In this document: piece after piece, positions 12,619 through 25,402 of the stretch | How the letters are laid out: each line of letters begins with the position of its first letter | How positions within the stretch are numbered: the stretch's first letter is position 1 | NCBI RefSeq assembly: GCF_001625215.2 | Contig: NC_030383.2 | Span: forward strand, 8,010,779-8,074,778 | Reading direction: 5' to 3' | Source of the DNA: Daucus carota subsp. sativus | Lineage: Eukaryota > Streptophyta > Magnoliopsida > Apiales > Apiaceae | Length of the DNA stretch: 64,000 nucleotides | Position numbers and translations under genes: made by a program | The notes under the pieces: generated by a model | Seen by the model: only the letters and a program-made list of their open reading frames with translations | Database searches by the model: none | Told to the model about the DNA's origin: nothing

Positions 12619-13457
12619 ATAACTTACTTAGAGAATTTTACCTTAGTGGTTGTTTTGCTACTGTAAAAAGTATTGAAGTCTTGTTCAATTCTTTGGATTA
12701 TACTAGATACTGTAAAAAGTATAGGCATTCTTTTTATTCCGAAATTTGTCTACTGGATCGTAACCAATTTCATTGCTATAGAAAGATGGTTCGTTTGGTA
12801 ATTTGACAATAGTATTTTTTTTATAACGAAAAAAAATTCAATTTAAATTAGACACAGGAATTTTGGAGATTAACAATAGTCCTTTTGACATAAAGAAAAC
12901 AATATTATTTGAAGTACCAGTCTCTAAATCAAACCCTGAAAAACATGGCAATATGAATTAGCTAGCCCTTAAAATTACTTACCATTTACCGATGTGTATT
13001 CAAATAAATGACATTGTTTTCAAAATAAAGATGCTATGCTTTTTGACACACACAGTTCTTAAAACATTGACCGCATATCTAATAATTTTTTTTTTAAATC
13101 TGAATAAAATCATTAAACTTATATTTTAATTCACAAAGAGAAAATTTGAGAAACAATAATTCTGTGAGATCAATGCACTTAACAATGGGTGTCAAAAAGT
13201 CAAAATGTTATTTATTGAATTAAATAAAGATGGAGTATTAGATATTTTGACAGCATAATGACTGAACATGATCAAAATTATACAGACTCGAACAACATTT
13301 TTGATCTTCTATCAAATGCTATACCTGTATTTGGTCTTCCCATGCACACACTCCACCTGCTAAAATCATTAATTCATTTACAGAAATAAGTCATTATAGA
13401 TCTATTAGTACTCAGCTTCCTTTAGTCGGAATAATGGATCTAGTTAAGCACAAATAA
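12619..13457. other. Spacer between convergent genes
   Basis: This AT-rich stretch lies between the 3' ends of the UPF0496 gene (+) and the Abitram-like gene (-). No ORF, RNA gene or clear repeat is visible. It presumably holds both 3' UTRs and polyadenylation signals. Confidence 0.5.
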
Positions 13458-16400
13458 CTAGGAGATAGAAGAGTCCTGTGTAGTACAATCAACTCTCAAC
13501 TTTTTGTACTCTTCGGATGTGAGCAAAGAAGCCTTGGCTTTTAACCAATCTGCAGGCCTCGGCATTATGATTGCAACATATCCTTCTCTGTCGGCCTGCA
13601 ACTCAGACCAAAAAACACAGATGAGCGGATACAAAAACACTACTAGTACATGAACTTTTAATTATTCACTTATTGGTTAGCAGTTACGCATGTTAAAGAA
13701 TGGCGTAAGCAGATGGGGGTTGCAAGGCTGATATGACAACCCACCTCTACCATTGTGTTTGGTTGGGTTAAATGAATGTCGGAGGAATGGAATGGAATGC
13801 GTACTATATTATTCTTAATTTTATTTCTAAAGGATGTTCCATCTGAACGAATGTGTTTGGTTGGGTTCAACAAATATGGGAGCAATCTAAACTAAACCAG
13901 AACCACCAATATGAAAAGGAATGTTTTTTTCCCCATACTACTATCATTTTACAGATCTCATCTTTAAGAAACTGCACTCCCACAATTGTTCCACTCCTCT
14001 CTTACCTCCAATTTTCCCCATCGGTTTAAAACAATTTTTCATTTCATTCCATCCACCCATACTTGTCAAGGCAAAGGCGATAGCAGATCGCCTGAACACC
14101 TAGGTTGTAAGGGGACCACCTAGGCATCCACTAGGCGAATTAGGCGGTTGGTTTTAGATAGTGTGTGTGTGTGTGTGGAGAGAGAGAGAGAGAGAGAGAT
14201 TGTTTTCAGTAAAAATTAAATTAATGTACTGATTACTTTATTTGATTAAATCAAATAGATTTTGTTAACTTTTGATTGTTCAATTTTAAGACTTTTGTTA
14301 TGTTTTCATTTGGTTCAATGGTTCAATCTTCTGAATTATACCACCCAAAAGTTGAAGAGAGCAAAGTCAGATCATGTACTAAAAAAACATCTAAGATAAA
14401 TGGATACTTGAACACCTAATGTGCGCCTAGGCATCGCCTAGTGTATGCATAGACATCGCCTAACTTGCCTAGGCATCTCTTGTGTATGCATAGACATCGC
14501 CTAACTTGCCTAGGCATCGCCTAGCTCGCCTAACCTACAAAAATCAAGGCAGTTGGTGACACCTTGAAATCTATGGATCGAGCACTACAAGTAAATAATG
14601 GATTAAGAAGCATTTCAACTGCTTCAAGTTTTCTAAGATCTGCAAGGCACAGCTTCGCCGATACCCCTCCTCTCCTGGTAATATGAGGTCGAGTTTTCAA
14701 GTATCAGGGGAGGCATGCCGCATGTGTTCATGAGCACTAAAATTCGTGCAATTAACCTACCAAAAAAAGAGACTCCTAAAATCGACTTCCTTCTCTTTCA
14801 ATTAACCTACCAAGTTCTTAGCTGTAATGAACTTGTACATATGTAGACAAATGTTAAGATTTGATTTAAAACTTCACCCTCAGTTATTTATTAAATAAGA
14901 ATCATGAAGTATTCCAGCTTCTTGAGGTAGGACATTGTTCCGGTTCAACCTTAATAGTCAGGTAAAAGGACGCAAGAGTATAGAAAAAGGACTTCCAATT
15001 TGAAATTACGACTTTTGCTAAACATTTTTTTCTTTAGCTAAGCAGGGCTTCGTTGGCTAAGACTAACCTCTGTGGCTCTAACTCCATCCCTAGATGGCTA
15101 GATGAACAACTCGTTATAGGAAGAACTCCAGAGATTAGATATAATATAGCATGATAACAGTCTCATCTTGTAAAGTGGATCATCCAAAGATCCTACCATG
15201 TCTATTGTTAGTTAAGAAAGTTTATGGCCAAAAGACCCAATATTATGCTTCTAAATTACTGATAATATATATATGTATGGAGCAAGAGACCTTTGAGAAA
15301 CTTTATTCTAATGACTGCAATGATGGTTAGATGTAGACTAGAGTAGCAAAGCATGCAATTTATCTTACCGATGATTTAAGCAATTCTGGTTGCTTGATTA
15401 ACCGCTCGTTGACTTCTAGGAGAGAACCTTTTACACAACATCTGTCAGAGTATACTAATGTTTTCAGCAAAGAAATTAAAGGGATAAAAAGAAAAAGGTG
15501 CGGTGCCTTTAAGATACGCATGGTAAATATTTTTATTTTTATTTTTCACAAGGTTAATAACATGCAAGAACATGGACAGCAATATATAGGAGACAACACC
15601 TTACCTCACAATATATGATGCGTCACTAGTCGATACTTTGCATAAAGCTGTATTAGACTCGAAATGCTGTGCATTCTGTAGCAAACAAAAAATTTACTGG
15701 AGAATACGAAACGTTGAAATTTAGAGATACCGCCACTCCCTATTTCAATTCTGAAATCCTAGTAAAGAAATCTAAACTTTTTGTTGTTTGCCAAAGGAAA
15801 TCACATTACAATATTGTACCTTCTTGCGTTTGCCGGTGACCTTAACTCCACTGCGATCAGACTTGCCTACATTAAAATCAACTGATGTAATGCCTCCTTC
15901 ATCCTTAAAGGCGACGTGAGTTGAAGCCAATCCAATAACACACAAGCTGCTCAAAGTACAGTCAAAAACACAATCAAATACCGGTAGAATGTATTTACAG
16001 CTTTATTTAGAAATTTTCCTAAAGTTAATTATAAGAAAAATATGTAATTCCACATTTGCTAGTGACGGTGATGCTGGAAACACTAAAGTGGGTAGAGAAC
16101 ATGAATGCATGAGTATGCAAAAGATAATTGTCAATGGCATTTCGCTACTACCCTATTTGGGCTGTTGACCATCTCCAACCCATGACACTAATATAATGTA
16201 ACGTTTACACTATTTTAGTGTCAAAATCATATCATTCATAAAATGCATTCCAACCTATTCACACTATTATTTACAATAAAAGGAATTTTTAATCTATGAA
16301 ATTTGTTTTGTTAACAAAAACAAGGGTATTCATGTCATTATAATGTCTGGGTCATTTTTTCCATTTGCATTATTTTGTTGAAGTATCTGGTTTGTGGGGC

Positions 16401-17107
16401 AATGAATTCCAAGTAGTTTGCTACCAACATCCCTAAAATTCTTCTATCGCTTACCATAAAGACTCCACCTTCCTGGCACACCTAATTAACAAGACGACCC
16501 TTCAATGAGTACCATTTCCAATCATCTTTAGCATCCGCATTCACTATCACAATATACAACCACTAGTCCACTATACTACAATTAAATCTCCACAACCACA
16601 AATGAATAACCTTAGGACGGGAGATATTGTATTTTTCATTATCCTCCACAATGAATACCACCGAGACCTCGTGAATTTTATTCATTTATATAATTAACAA
16701 GTTTTACCTAATTAACTTTGAGCGAGTTTCCTAAAGTTTACCTTATCACACATATAACATAACATATATATATATATAAGTGAAGAATCATAGTACCCGT
16801 TGGCATGGCGATGAACATACTGATCGTGGCCTGGTTTAAGGAAATCTGTAATGTTATATTAGAAAGCAATCAGTCATATAGAATCTAATAGTACTAGTAG
16901 ACCTGACAAATATGTTTATGTTTGTGTTCGTGTAATTTCTTGTTTATAAAAATGGGCAGGGAGATTACCAGGAGCAAAGTAGGTGACAAAATTAGATTGA
17001 ACAGCAGAAGGGGGATTTAGAGGGAGAGTTGCAACATCTGGCACTAGCAGCCTCTTCAACTCTTCTTCTTCTTCGCTTAGTTTAGGTGTTTCAAGCTCCT
17101 CTTTCAT
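13458..17107 (-). CDS. Abitram/FAM206-like protein, six exons
   Basis: Exons on the minus strand are 17107-16969, 16845-16797, 15946-15820, 15675-15605, 15441-15369 and 13595-13458. All junctions are GT-AG and in phase, giving 198 aa. Successive exons encode DFLKPGHDQYVHRHANG, LCVIGLASTHVAFK, NAQHFESNTALCKVS and VNERLIKQPELL, ending in EGYVAIIMPRPADWLKAK. This pattern is what I recall for the Abitram (FAM206, formerly Simiate) family. That family is conserved from plants to animals; the animal protein is linked to actin binding and transcription, but the plant function is not established. Introns 2 (850 bases) and 5 (1773 bases) are long and contain repeat-like DNA. The protein is short, acidic at its N-terminus, and has no signal peptide or membrane segment. 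Confidence 0.8.
13740..14060. repeat. MITE-like sequence in the last intron of the Abitram-like gene
   Basis: The motif TGTGTTTGGTTGGGTT occurs twice (about 13755 and 13853). GGAATGGAATGG near the left end is matched by the reverse-complement-like TTCATTCCATCC near 14045. These GTTTGGTTGGG and GGAATGGAATGG motifs are common in plant MITEs. No target duplication was confirmed. Confidence 0.4.
14055..14570. repeat. CGCCTAGGC-rich repeat block in the same intron
   Basis: This block has repeated CGCCTAGGCAT/CATCGCCTAG units at both ends (14090-14150 and 14420-14535), in partly inverted arrangement, around an AT-rich core that contains a (GT)n(GA)n microsatellite (14160-14200). The outer ends CAAGG and CCTTG are complementary. 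It looks like a non-autonomous DNA transposon of the same general build as the hAT-like elements here, but no target duplication was found. Confidence 0.4.
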
Positions 17108-17918
17108 GCTGTCGGCGCCGTATGTTTACGACCACAAAGTACAACGTTAAACAACCCAATGGGCTTTCGAGTAGATTGTCTCGTGAATAGTTGAAACCCA
17201 TTGGGCTCAAATTTTTTATTTTTTTTTTGGAAACTAACCCATTGGGATCTTGTTCCATCTTTTAAATGATTGTTTCTTATTAGGTCTTTTAAATGATTAT
17301 TATTTAGATATTTGATATTTTTTTCTGTTATGTATTTTTTTCAATCACAAACAAGTACATTAAAAAAAGTGAATTGGACTAGGATAGGGATGATTAGGAT
17401 TATAAAAGAGAGGCATTTATATTTAAAAATTGAAATTGAAACATGATAAAATGTGGAGAATGGTACGTCATTTTGCCGTTTGACCGTTAAAAATTGAAAT
17501 TGAGATTGAAATTTGGAAACATGATATAAAATTGAAATTTGGAAACATGATATAAAAGTGAAGGATAGTATGTCACTTTGCAAGCACGGCTCCCTAAGCA
17601 ATAACTCGGTATGATAAACTCGAGTTCGAATAATAAAATGTTTGATAAATCAAATTTGACTATCAAAAACTCGACTCAATTCACTTTGTTTACCATCCTA
17701 CGCGAACAAAAAATATCACACTTAAGTTTGATTATCCACTAAAAATATCAAATATTGCTCCAAATCTAGGCAATATATTATGGAATGAAAAGATATGAAA
17801 TCTGAGAAAAATAACTCAAACATTTACAAATTGTCAAAAGCAAGATAAAAGAAAATCTCCAAAACAAAATAATTATGGAACAAAATACTAATTATGAATC
17901 ATATGTTCATCTTTCGAA
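17108..17918. other. Spacer between the Abitram-like gene and the peroxidase gene
   Basis: It holds the promoter of the Abitram-like gene and the 3' flank of the peroxidase gene, both on the minus strand. An imperfect local duplication of AAAATTGAAATTTGGAAACA lies around 17505-17560. No gene is seen. Confidence 0.5.
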
Positions 17919-19192
17919 TTAATTGACCACCCTGCAGTTGAGCCTAACTTCTTGGCCACCCGTGATGCTACTCATTTTGATCATGGACTTGACAAATGCG
18001 CTCTCGAACTCTTCCTTGGAGCTGGCAAATCTTGAAACCAGTCCTTTCGTTTTACCTTCACTTAGCAAAGCTTGATCTGATGAGAACAAGCTCTTCCCCT
18101 GGACAAGTAATTTGTAGTACATGTTGTCGAATGAAGCTGTCGATGAATCCAAAGTAGCCCCTGCATTTTTCACCTTGTTATGCACAGGGCAAACATTTCT
18201 AAGGCTGGCTGCAAATGATGGTCTCATGGACGGATCAACGTCGTGTTTCGCGTCAAAGTTGTGGATTCTGTTTTGGAAAGAGGAGCAATGAGAGAATCCA
18301 AGAGTATGACCTCCTACATAATGCAAGTTCATGTATATGTTATCAAGCATTAACAATTTTTAGGAGTAAAGTAAATAAGTAATATGTATTAGGCTATAGT
18401 GACAGACTTTCGGAGATTCGGGCTACATGCCTACAGCCTGCATGTTATTACCTGAAAGTGCTACAAGATCATGCAGAGAAAGCCCTCTCTGAGAGAAACT
18501 CTGTTGCAGCTGAGATATGTTGAATGTGGGAGCTGGCAGTTGTTTGGTTTCACTTGCCTTTGAAACTCTTCCATCTTTTCTTCCTTTCGGCACTTCCCAA
18601 CTAGGCCCTCCAGACTATCAAATAAAACATTTTTATAGTTCATCTTCATCAGCTATGGTTCAACAAATAAAACAAAATAAAGATTTGTTGGAAATCGATA
18701 TAATTTTATGACTAACCAGAGCAACAGCATCCCTAGCAGTCACAGCAAGTATATCAGCACAGGAGACGACGCCAGGGCACAAAGCCTCCAATTCCTTCTT
18801 GGCATTGTCAATGACATAAAATGCATGCAATGAGATATTTGGAGGTCCATCTTTTTCCGCTTTGTTGTTCTTAGTCGAATTAAGCAGCACAGAAGCATCA
18901 CAGCCCTATAATCAATTAAAACCTTTATGAATCAGAAGGCCTGAACTTGTCAAATAATATACTTTGAAAAGGAAAGAAATATTTTTACTCTAATAAAGCA
19001 GTCATGGAAGTGCATCCGAAGTAGTGCTGCTGGAACTGTTTTGTCGTTCATCATTGCTTTCTTGACAGCATTTGTAATGACCATTTCAGCACTCGGGCAC
19101 GTCTGATCATAGTAGTTAGGACTTAATGCAGAACATAATGAAAACAAAAGAGAAGTAAAGACTAGCAGAGAAATGTTTGCTCTGAATGCCAT
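17919..19192 (-). CDS. Class III peroxidase, PER64-like
   Basis: Four exons, the classic plant peroxidase structure: 19192-18989, 18905-18717, 18614-18452 and 18313-17919, all GT-AG and in phase, 316 aa. A signal peptide ([20 protein letters not shown]) precedes the mature start [11 protein letters not shown]. Catalytic features are visible: the distal site is RMHFHDCF with Arg and His, and the proximal heme-ligand His is in [16 protein letters not shown]. Conserved stretches such as [20 protein letters not shown] and [15 protein letters not shown] closely match what I recall of Arabidopsis PER64, which is involved in Casparian-strip lignification. Orthology is inferred. The product should be a secreted heme peroxidase oxidising phenolics with hydrogen peroxide. 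Confidence 0.92.
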
Positions 19193-20221
19193 TATGAATT
19201 AGAATTTGATATTTGTGAGCTGATTGATGAAGAAACTTAATGAGATGGTAGTATTTGTAGAGGATCCAGGGCCAGACTAGAAGGGTTTGTAGTGGAGTTG
19301 ACATCAGATTGGTTGTGAACTAGATTTGGTAAACTAGACAGTTAAGAGATGGACTCTTTTCATCTAACCTTACTTGTTGTTTAGGTGATAACTAACTAAG
19401 CAAGGAACTATAATAGTATTCAATGGCCTTTCTTTAAAGTAATGGAATGACCCTACAAACTACAAGAATATTAAGAAATGGCTTTCATGGAAAGGGTTCA
19501 ACAAATAAAGTTATTGTGTTACATATACTATATCTGTTTGTTTTAATATTCTGAGAATCCATTGCAACTGCTTGAGAGGGCTTGCTTCGAATTCTATTAT
19601 GCAATCTTAAAGGATGTGCACAACAGGTTGGAATGCTGCGCATATCTGCATACTGCACGCATAGATATGTTTAATTATAAGTATTTTGATAGAAAGTTGG
19701 CTAGCTACCTGTTGGCTGTGGTAGTTATCTATACCATACCTGCTTCTAAAACATATAATAGAAGACTTGGATTCGAATTATGATTCCACAAACTGGAGGG
19801 TTAACAGCTCAACTTATCAGATATATTTAAATCAATCAAACAGGTATATATCTATCACATGTTCTTCTTACACAAGGCATCAGGGAGAAGCTGGATAGAA
19901 TGCAATTATACTCCAATATATGAAGCACAATAGTGCTTCTTATTTATGAGAATGAATTTCCAAGATATAAACAGTGGAAGGAGTTGATATACATAGTAAC
20001 TTCAGTACTTCTGGCTGAGATTTTTCCTAGATTTCTCACCGTCCTAGTTCAGAATTATAACAAGAACTTCAGGCTCGAGTTCATGGGCAGTCAAGACATC
20101 CTGACCTGGCCTCAGACCTGGTATTTTCTGTACAAGAAGTACAAAAGCTAGCGGGCTGCTTAAATAAAATAGTAAGCACGCCCCTGCCTCTGAAACCCTG
20201 AACTCTTTAACCACCTTGACC
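19193..20221. other. Peroxidase promoter and expansin 1 downstream region
   Basis: No gene is seen. From about 19975 the sequence (GAGTTGATATACATAGTAAC and onward) is repeated at about 29230, downstream of expansin 2, and marks one edge of the segmental duplication described in the findings. Confidence 0.55.
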
Positions 20222-21205
20222 TTAAAATTTAACGGTGCTTGAAAATGTCTGACCAAATCGCCAACCAGATGACACGACATTGTAAAACGTCTTGGTCACT
20301 CCATCAGTAGTGGTGACTCTGAAAGACAAAGCTTGGCCATTGAGGTATGCATTGGACTGCCAGTTTGCTCCCCAATTTCTAGACATTGACATCCACTTTG
20401 TTCTTGTACCCTTAATCTGCACTGATTTGATTGATCCAGCTCCGCCAACATTGCTTATTAAAACAAGCTCAAAGTAGTCCCTCCCATTGATGGTAAATCT
20501 AACTCCACCACGCTTAACACACGGGACCCTGAATCCAAAAATCATGCAAGTAATACAGTTAGGTATACTAGTCTCCTGAGGTAAACTATTTGTTAGTACA
20601 GAATTAAAGAAAAAACACATTCCAATCTTGTTCTATACCTTTGGTAAATCACTGGAACAATTCCACCTCGAAAGATACCAATCTTTTCCCAAGCGGGTTG
20701 AGCCATATCAAAATGCTTGAGTGGAGGATTGCACCAGCCTCCGTCATTATTAGGCAATGCATAGTTTGGAGGGCAGAAGTTTGTAGCCGTAATAGTAACA
20801 GATCTTCCTCTAATACACCACTGCGGGCTTGCTTTATAGTCACATATTATCTTATAACATTGTCCGCATGATGCTCCATCATTAAAAAGGGCAGTGCTCA
20901 GAGCAGCAGTCCGAGTTCCATATCCAGTTGAGTACAAGTTACCATAACCACAAGCACCACCTGTTAATTTTAAGCTGCTTATCAGTCTTTATCGTCTTAC
21001 TCAATTCCTAATGAGTGCTCAGATAAAAAAAATTTAAAAAAAAGTATAATTACCAAGATTACATACCCATTGTTCCTGAAGCATCGCTACCTCCATAAAA
21101 AGTAGCATGCGCTCTTGACCATCCTGAAGCCACAAATGCATCGACATGGACAAGTAAACAAGTACTAGCTAGAAATGCCAATGCAATAACTCCAAGATTT
21201 GCCAT
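20222..21205 (-). CDS. Alpha-expansin, copy 1
   Basis: Exons are 21205-21067, 20960-20639 and 20528-20222, giving 255 aa with correct phases. A signal peptide ([20 protein letters not shown]) is followed by the double-psi barrel domain with [20 protein letters not shown], regularly spaced cysteines and the HFD motif ([10 protein letters not shown]). The C-terminal grass-pollen-like domain has the [14 protein letters not shown] stretch. Expansins loosen cell walls without hydrolysis, acting in the apoplast. The ATG at 21205 was chosen over an upstream in-frame ATG at 21289 because only it gives a normal signal peptide. It is almost identical to the copy at 29443-30421, differing at few residues (for example IFRGG against IYRGG, RTKWM against RTNWM). 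Confidence 0.93.
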
Positions 21206-22390
21206 TTCGTCAAGTAGAGGAGAAATTAGGGGCCAGGAAGAAGACGAGAGGATTGAGGAAGTTGAGGAATTGATGTAATACTTATACACACTGAATTGGT
21301 GCTTTTATAGGACCAAACTTCTTCAATTCTGTGCAACTAGGATTCTATTTTAAAATAGAATATGATTGTTACTCTGAAGAAAATTCCCTATCAATCTCAT
21401 ACAATTATTTCCACGTTCTCTAACCAACGAATCAATCAAACATCACCCACATGGTTCCTCCTTCATAACAGGCGTAAATTATTCATACCCACCAATCAAA
21501 TTGTTCATAAGGGGTTGACTGATAAAAACAGTTCTGCTTATATTATCAGAATGAAGCTCTCATGGTAGCCTTATGCCTTATATACGTCGACATTCCATTA
21601 TTCTTGCGGATTTTACTTAGCTTATAGCTTATAGTTTCCTCGAGACAGCGGTTTATAGAATCAATGTGCCATCATACATTACTCAATCTCAGTTCATTCT
21701 GCAACTTGTTGCTCGCTTGCATTTCGTAAAATAAGCTCTAGCTGGATAAAATGCAATTTGTCAACTTCAAATTTTATTATGCGTTCTGACAGCATTATGC
21801 TGAAATGATAGATGAAAATTCGCAAAGTACAACTTGAACTGGATGCCGTGCACCGCGTACACTGTCTCATCATTTATGTTGACTATGCCTTCCTAATTTT
21901 CCGGTTTATAGCTGAAGAAGCAAAGTATTCTTTCTACTTCATCTAACATACATTAACAAATACCAGTACGAATATTGAATATTGTATAAGCTAGTAGCCA
22001 ATTGAACATGACCATGTGATGATAACACCGTCAAGATAAGGCCTAATAAGAACTCTTCTGCAGAAGTCCACTTATATACGTCGTCATCTACGTGTAGAGA
22101 GAGATCCAGCTTGATAAAATTCGAGGCATGATCTGTAATGTACAAATTGTTCGGTGAAGCGAATAATATGTCAATCATTTCCTGTTAGTTGTTAACAGTT
22201 TTAAAGTCCTCAAATACACTTGATAACTTAATTCAGGAAGGTTATGCATTCTAATTTATGGTTTCACTTTGGTGATGTTGTACAATAATCCAACTCATTG
22301 ACTTGGTGCATTACATTTCTTGGTACCATTTAAAAGGGTACGGAAAAGTACCCAACTGGGGCGAACTAGCCTTTGCGTGCCTATCATCAG
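21206..22390. other. Expansin 1 promoter and duplicated spacer
   Basis: A TATAAG motif on the minus strand (plus 21281-21286) precedes the expansin start. Most of the stretch to about 22180 has a recognisable counterpart at 30422-31260 upstream of expansin 2 (for example the runs around GTTGCTCG, ATAAGCTCTA and GATGAAAATTCGCAA). No gene is visible. Confidence 0.55.
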
Positions 22391-22804
22391 TAGTGCTGTA
22401 ATCCGATCCGGGCAGCTCGCGAGCTCGCCCGGCTCGAACTCGTTTTGATGGGCTCGGCTCGGCTCGTTTAGTTAATCGAGCTCGAGTCCGGACAGAGGTT
22501 TTGGCTCGTTTTGTTAAACGAGCTGGCTCGGCTCGACTCGTGAAAATTAACGAGTCGGATTCGGGTAGCATTTTAGGCTCGATTTAGTGTTAAATTAAAC
22601 GAGCCGGCTCGCCCGACTCGTTAAACTCGGCTCGTTTAGCTAAACGAGCCAGCTCGACTCGACTCGTGAAAATAAACGAGTCGAGTTCGGGCAAAGGTTT
22701 AGGCTCGTTTTCTTAAACGAGCCGGCTCGGCTCGACTAAATAAAACTCGGCTCGAATTATGCCCGGCTCGAAACCCGGCTCGCCCGGACCGAATAACAGC
22801 CCTA
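22391..22804. mobile_element. hAT-like non-autonomous element with GGCTCG repeats
   Basis: The 414-bp element has a perfect 8-bp target duplication ATCATCAG (22383-22390 and 22805-22812). Its ends are TAGTGCTGTAATCCG and, reverse-complemented, TAGGGCTGTTATTCG. The interior consists almost entirely of irregular CGGCTCG and CGAGCC repeats on both strands, so it could fold on itself. It has no coding capacity. Confidence 0.82.
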
Positions 22805-22829
22805 ATCATCAGCCCCTGATTGGAGTAAC

Positions 22830-22958
22830 TGCTGGAATATATGACTTGTATCTATATATCTGTTTATATTCACAATTTCCAGCCCATTTTCCCGTGCTAG
22901 CTGCTGTCTTTATATAGACCTTCCGGCTCGTGACTTGCTTGTGGCTCCTTCGTGGGCT
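22830..22958 (-). repeat. 3' LTR, 129 bp
   Basis: It is the left-hand repeat in plus coordinates, and the 3' LTR in element orientation. It differs from the other LTR only at its outermost internal base (T at 22958 against A at 26497). Confidence 0.88.
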
Positions 22959-24175
22959 TATTCTCTTCTGGGCTGTTTCTCACCATGGGCCGAGGCCCAA
23001 CATTTGTCCCCCCCTCAGGTATAGGCTGATCTTTAGATGAGCCTTTGAACTGTCTTAGATTTTGGCCTGTTTTATAATTTGACTTAAAAAGGAAATTTTC
23101 AAACCTTTTCTCTCTAATATTTATAGCTGAACTCGTGGGCTTCTTCTGTCTTTGGGCTTTCTTCTGGACTTGGGGTTTTTGGGATGGAATGTGGCCTCAC
23201 ATTTAGTCCCTTTTGGAAAAGTGCAGATCTTTAGATGTGTAGTCCAATCTTTAGTCTTTGGGTAAATGAACCATTGTAAGGCTTTGCCTGCCCTTCAAAG
23301 GATCCTCGGCGAGATAGTGAAACGATTTAGTGAAGAGGCGGACAACTTATCCACTTGGTTCATCGGTTCAATGTTTCAGCGCTTCTATCTTCACCCTTCT
23401 TTCTGAAGAATGTCTGTCATCTCAAATTTTAGGCAATTTGATGAGTTTTCATTTGTTTCCTTAGGATCAGAGCCACCCAGTAACACGTTGTAAGCTTTTG
23501 AGAACTTGATAGTTGGAAGGAAATTGGTAGCTTTGGAAGTCACAACTAATAGGAATCCACCTATGAGGCAAGGTGTTTGACAACCTTGGAAGTCATGGAC
23601 GACTAGAGCTTCGGACGTTTGAGGAGCCGATGAAGTAAATAGGCAGAGGCGCTGAAGCGAAGAAGCGATTCGACCTTGAAGGTCAAGGAAGCTGTTGAAA
23701 TAATGAACTAGAGCCGCTGAAGCAAAGAGGCTGATCATTGAACCATTTTAGCGTCGGCTTCCCGAGACAAATGTAGAAAAATCTTCAAGCTTCATTCAGG
23801 TTTAGGGCTTCCAACATCTTCTAATAAAGGACTATAGGTGGGGACCTTGAGGCCTCCTGGAAGTATGCAGATCTTTAGATGTGCTTTCCAATATAAAATA
23901 AAAAATAAAAAAATGTTCCAGCTGTTACTGACAAAGATAAAAAATGTCATCGCCATGATGGAGAAGAGTACTAATGTCATCTTCACAAAGAGTCTAAAGA
24001 TGTGATGGAGCCTCGAACTGAAGAGGCGGCGAAGATAACTCTTTCTAGAATTTATTTTTTCTTGATTTCTATTGAGGTCTCCACATTGTGACTTGGTGAA
24101 GTGTTTATCCTCTGTAATATCATCATCTAAGAGAACTCTTTGAGTCCAAGAGTTGGATGCTCCGAGAGTTGTAAT

Positions 24176-24375
24176 TTGTATTGAAGGATACGTCAAAAAT
24201 GTGACATTTAAGAATTTGTAATTTGTATTGAAGAATTGTAAGTTGTATTGAAGAATCGTAATTTGTAATTTGTATTGAAGAATTGTAAGTTGTATTGAAG
24301 AATCGCAATTTGTAATTTGTATTGAAGAATTGTAAGTTGTATTGAAGAATTGTAATTTGTGTTGAAAGATTGTAA
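24176..24375. repeat. Short tandem repeats inside the gag-only LTR element
   Basis: Units such as AATTTGTATTGAAGAATTGT and AAGTTGTATTGAAGAAT alternate in several copies. The repeat is AT-rich and noncoding. Confidence 0.75.
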
Positions 24376-24815
24376 TTGGATGCTCAAAAAGCCATTAATA
24401 ATGCTTCAAAAATTGGACGCTCAAAGAGCAATTAATAATGCTTCAAGAGCTGTATATAAGGATGCTTCGCAAGCAGGACGCCTTACAAGCGGGACGCCTC
24501 ACAATCGAGACGCCTCACAGGCATGGCGCCTCACAGAGGAGCGCTTTAAAAATTTGAACGCTCAAAGAGCAATTAATAATGCTTCAATAATTGGACGCTC
24601 AAAGAGCAATTAGTAATGCTTCAAAAAATTGGACGCTCAAAGAGCAATTGATAATGTTTCATAAATTGTATGCTCGAAGAGCAGTTGATAATGTTTCAAA
24701 AATTGGACGCTCAAAGAGCAATTAATAATGCTTCAAAAGTTTGACGCTCAAAGAGCAATTGAGAATGCTTCAAAAATTGGACGTTCAAAGAGCAATTAAG
24801 AATGCTCCAAGAGCT
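24376..24815. repeat. Tandem array of about 37-bp units inside the gag-only LTR element
   Basis: The unit contains GGACGCTCAAAGAGCAATTA then ATAATGCTTCAAAAATT. It recurs about ten times with variation and is interrupted near 24445-24550 by a block of GACGCCTCACA-type repeats. CGCTCAAAGAGC is itself partly palindromic. Such arrays in the region before the 3' LTR are known in several plant LTR families; their function is unknown. Confidence 0.75.
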
Positions 24816-25402
24816 GTATTTAAGGACTTCACAAGCGTGAACGCTTCACAGAGAAACGCTTCACAGGCAGCACACTTCACAGACGGGACGATTCTCAAGC
24901 TGGATTTAACAACGTTTTAGGCTCCGACTTTTAAGGATGCTCCGTGAGTTAATTTTAAGACACTGATGAGCTGGTGAACTGATGAACTTCATGAGGTCTG
25001 TTAAGTTTTTTGGTTCAACGGTTTGCGAGAATGAGACACATGTCGGATATCTTATCTTGGCGGCGCGTAGGTCAGCCGCTGCGATGGCACATAGCTCCAC
25101 AATATTGACAAAAGTTGAAGTCGCCGGGAACGGAGAACACATTGTTCATGCCTATCTCAACGAGACTCCGCGTCGAGTGACGCCTCAACATCACTTCCGA
25201 CGACTTAAAGCTGATCAGAGTATTTTCAATTGTCGGAACAGCGCCATTCGGCGGTCACAGCTCCGATTCTCTTGTCTATTGTAGAGATGAAAAGTCTATG
25301 TGTGTGTTTTTCAAATCTGAAAATTTTCTCGATCTAGCACTCTCGTCTTCCTCGCTTTCCATTGCCAGATAACCTCGTCTTGAATTTTGTTTTCAGCGCT
25401 TG

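Noticed and set aside
17341-17601. 86-codon minus-strand ORF
   Set aside because: AT-rich, Phe/Ile/Ser-rich reading of a locally duplicated noncoding stretch; no gene features.
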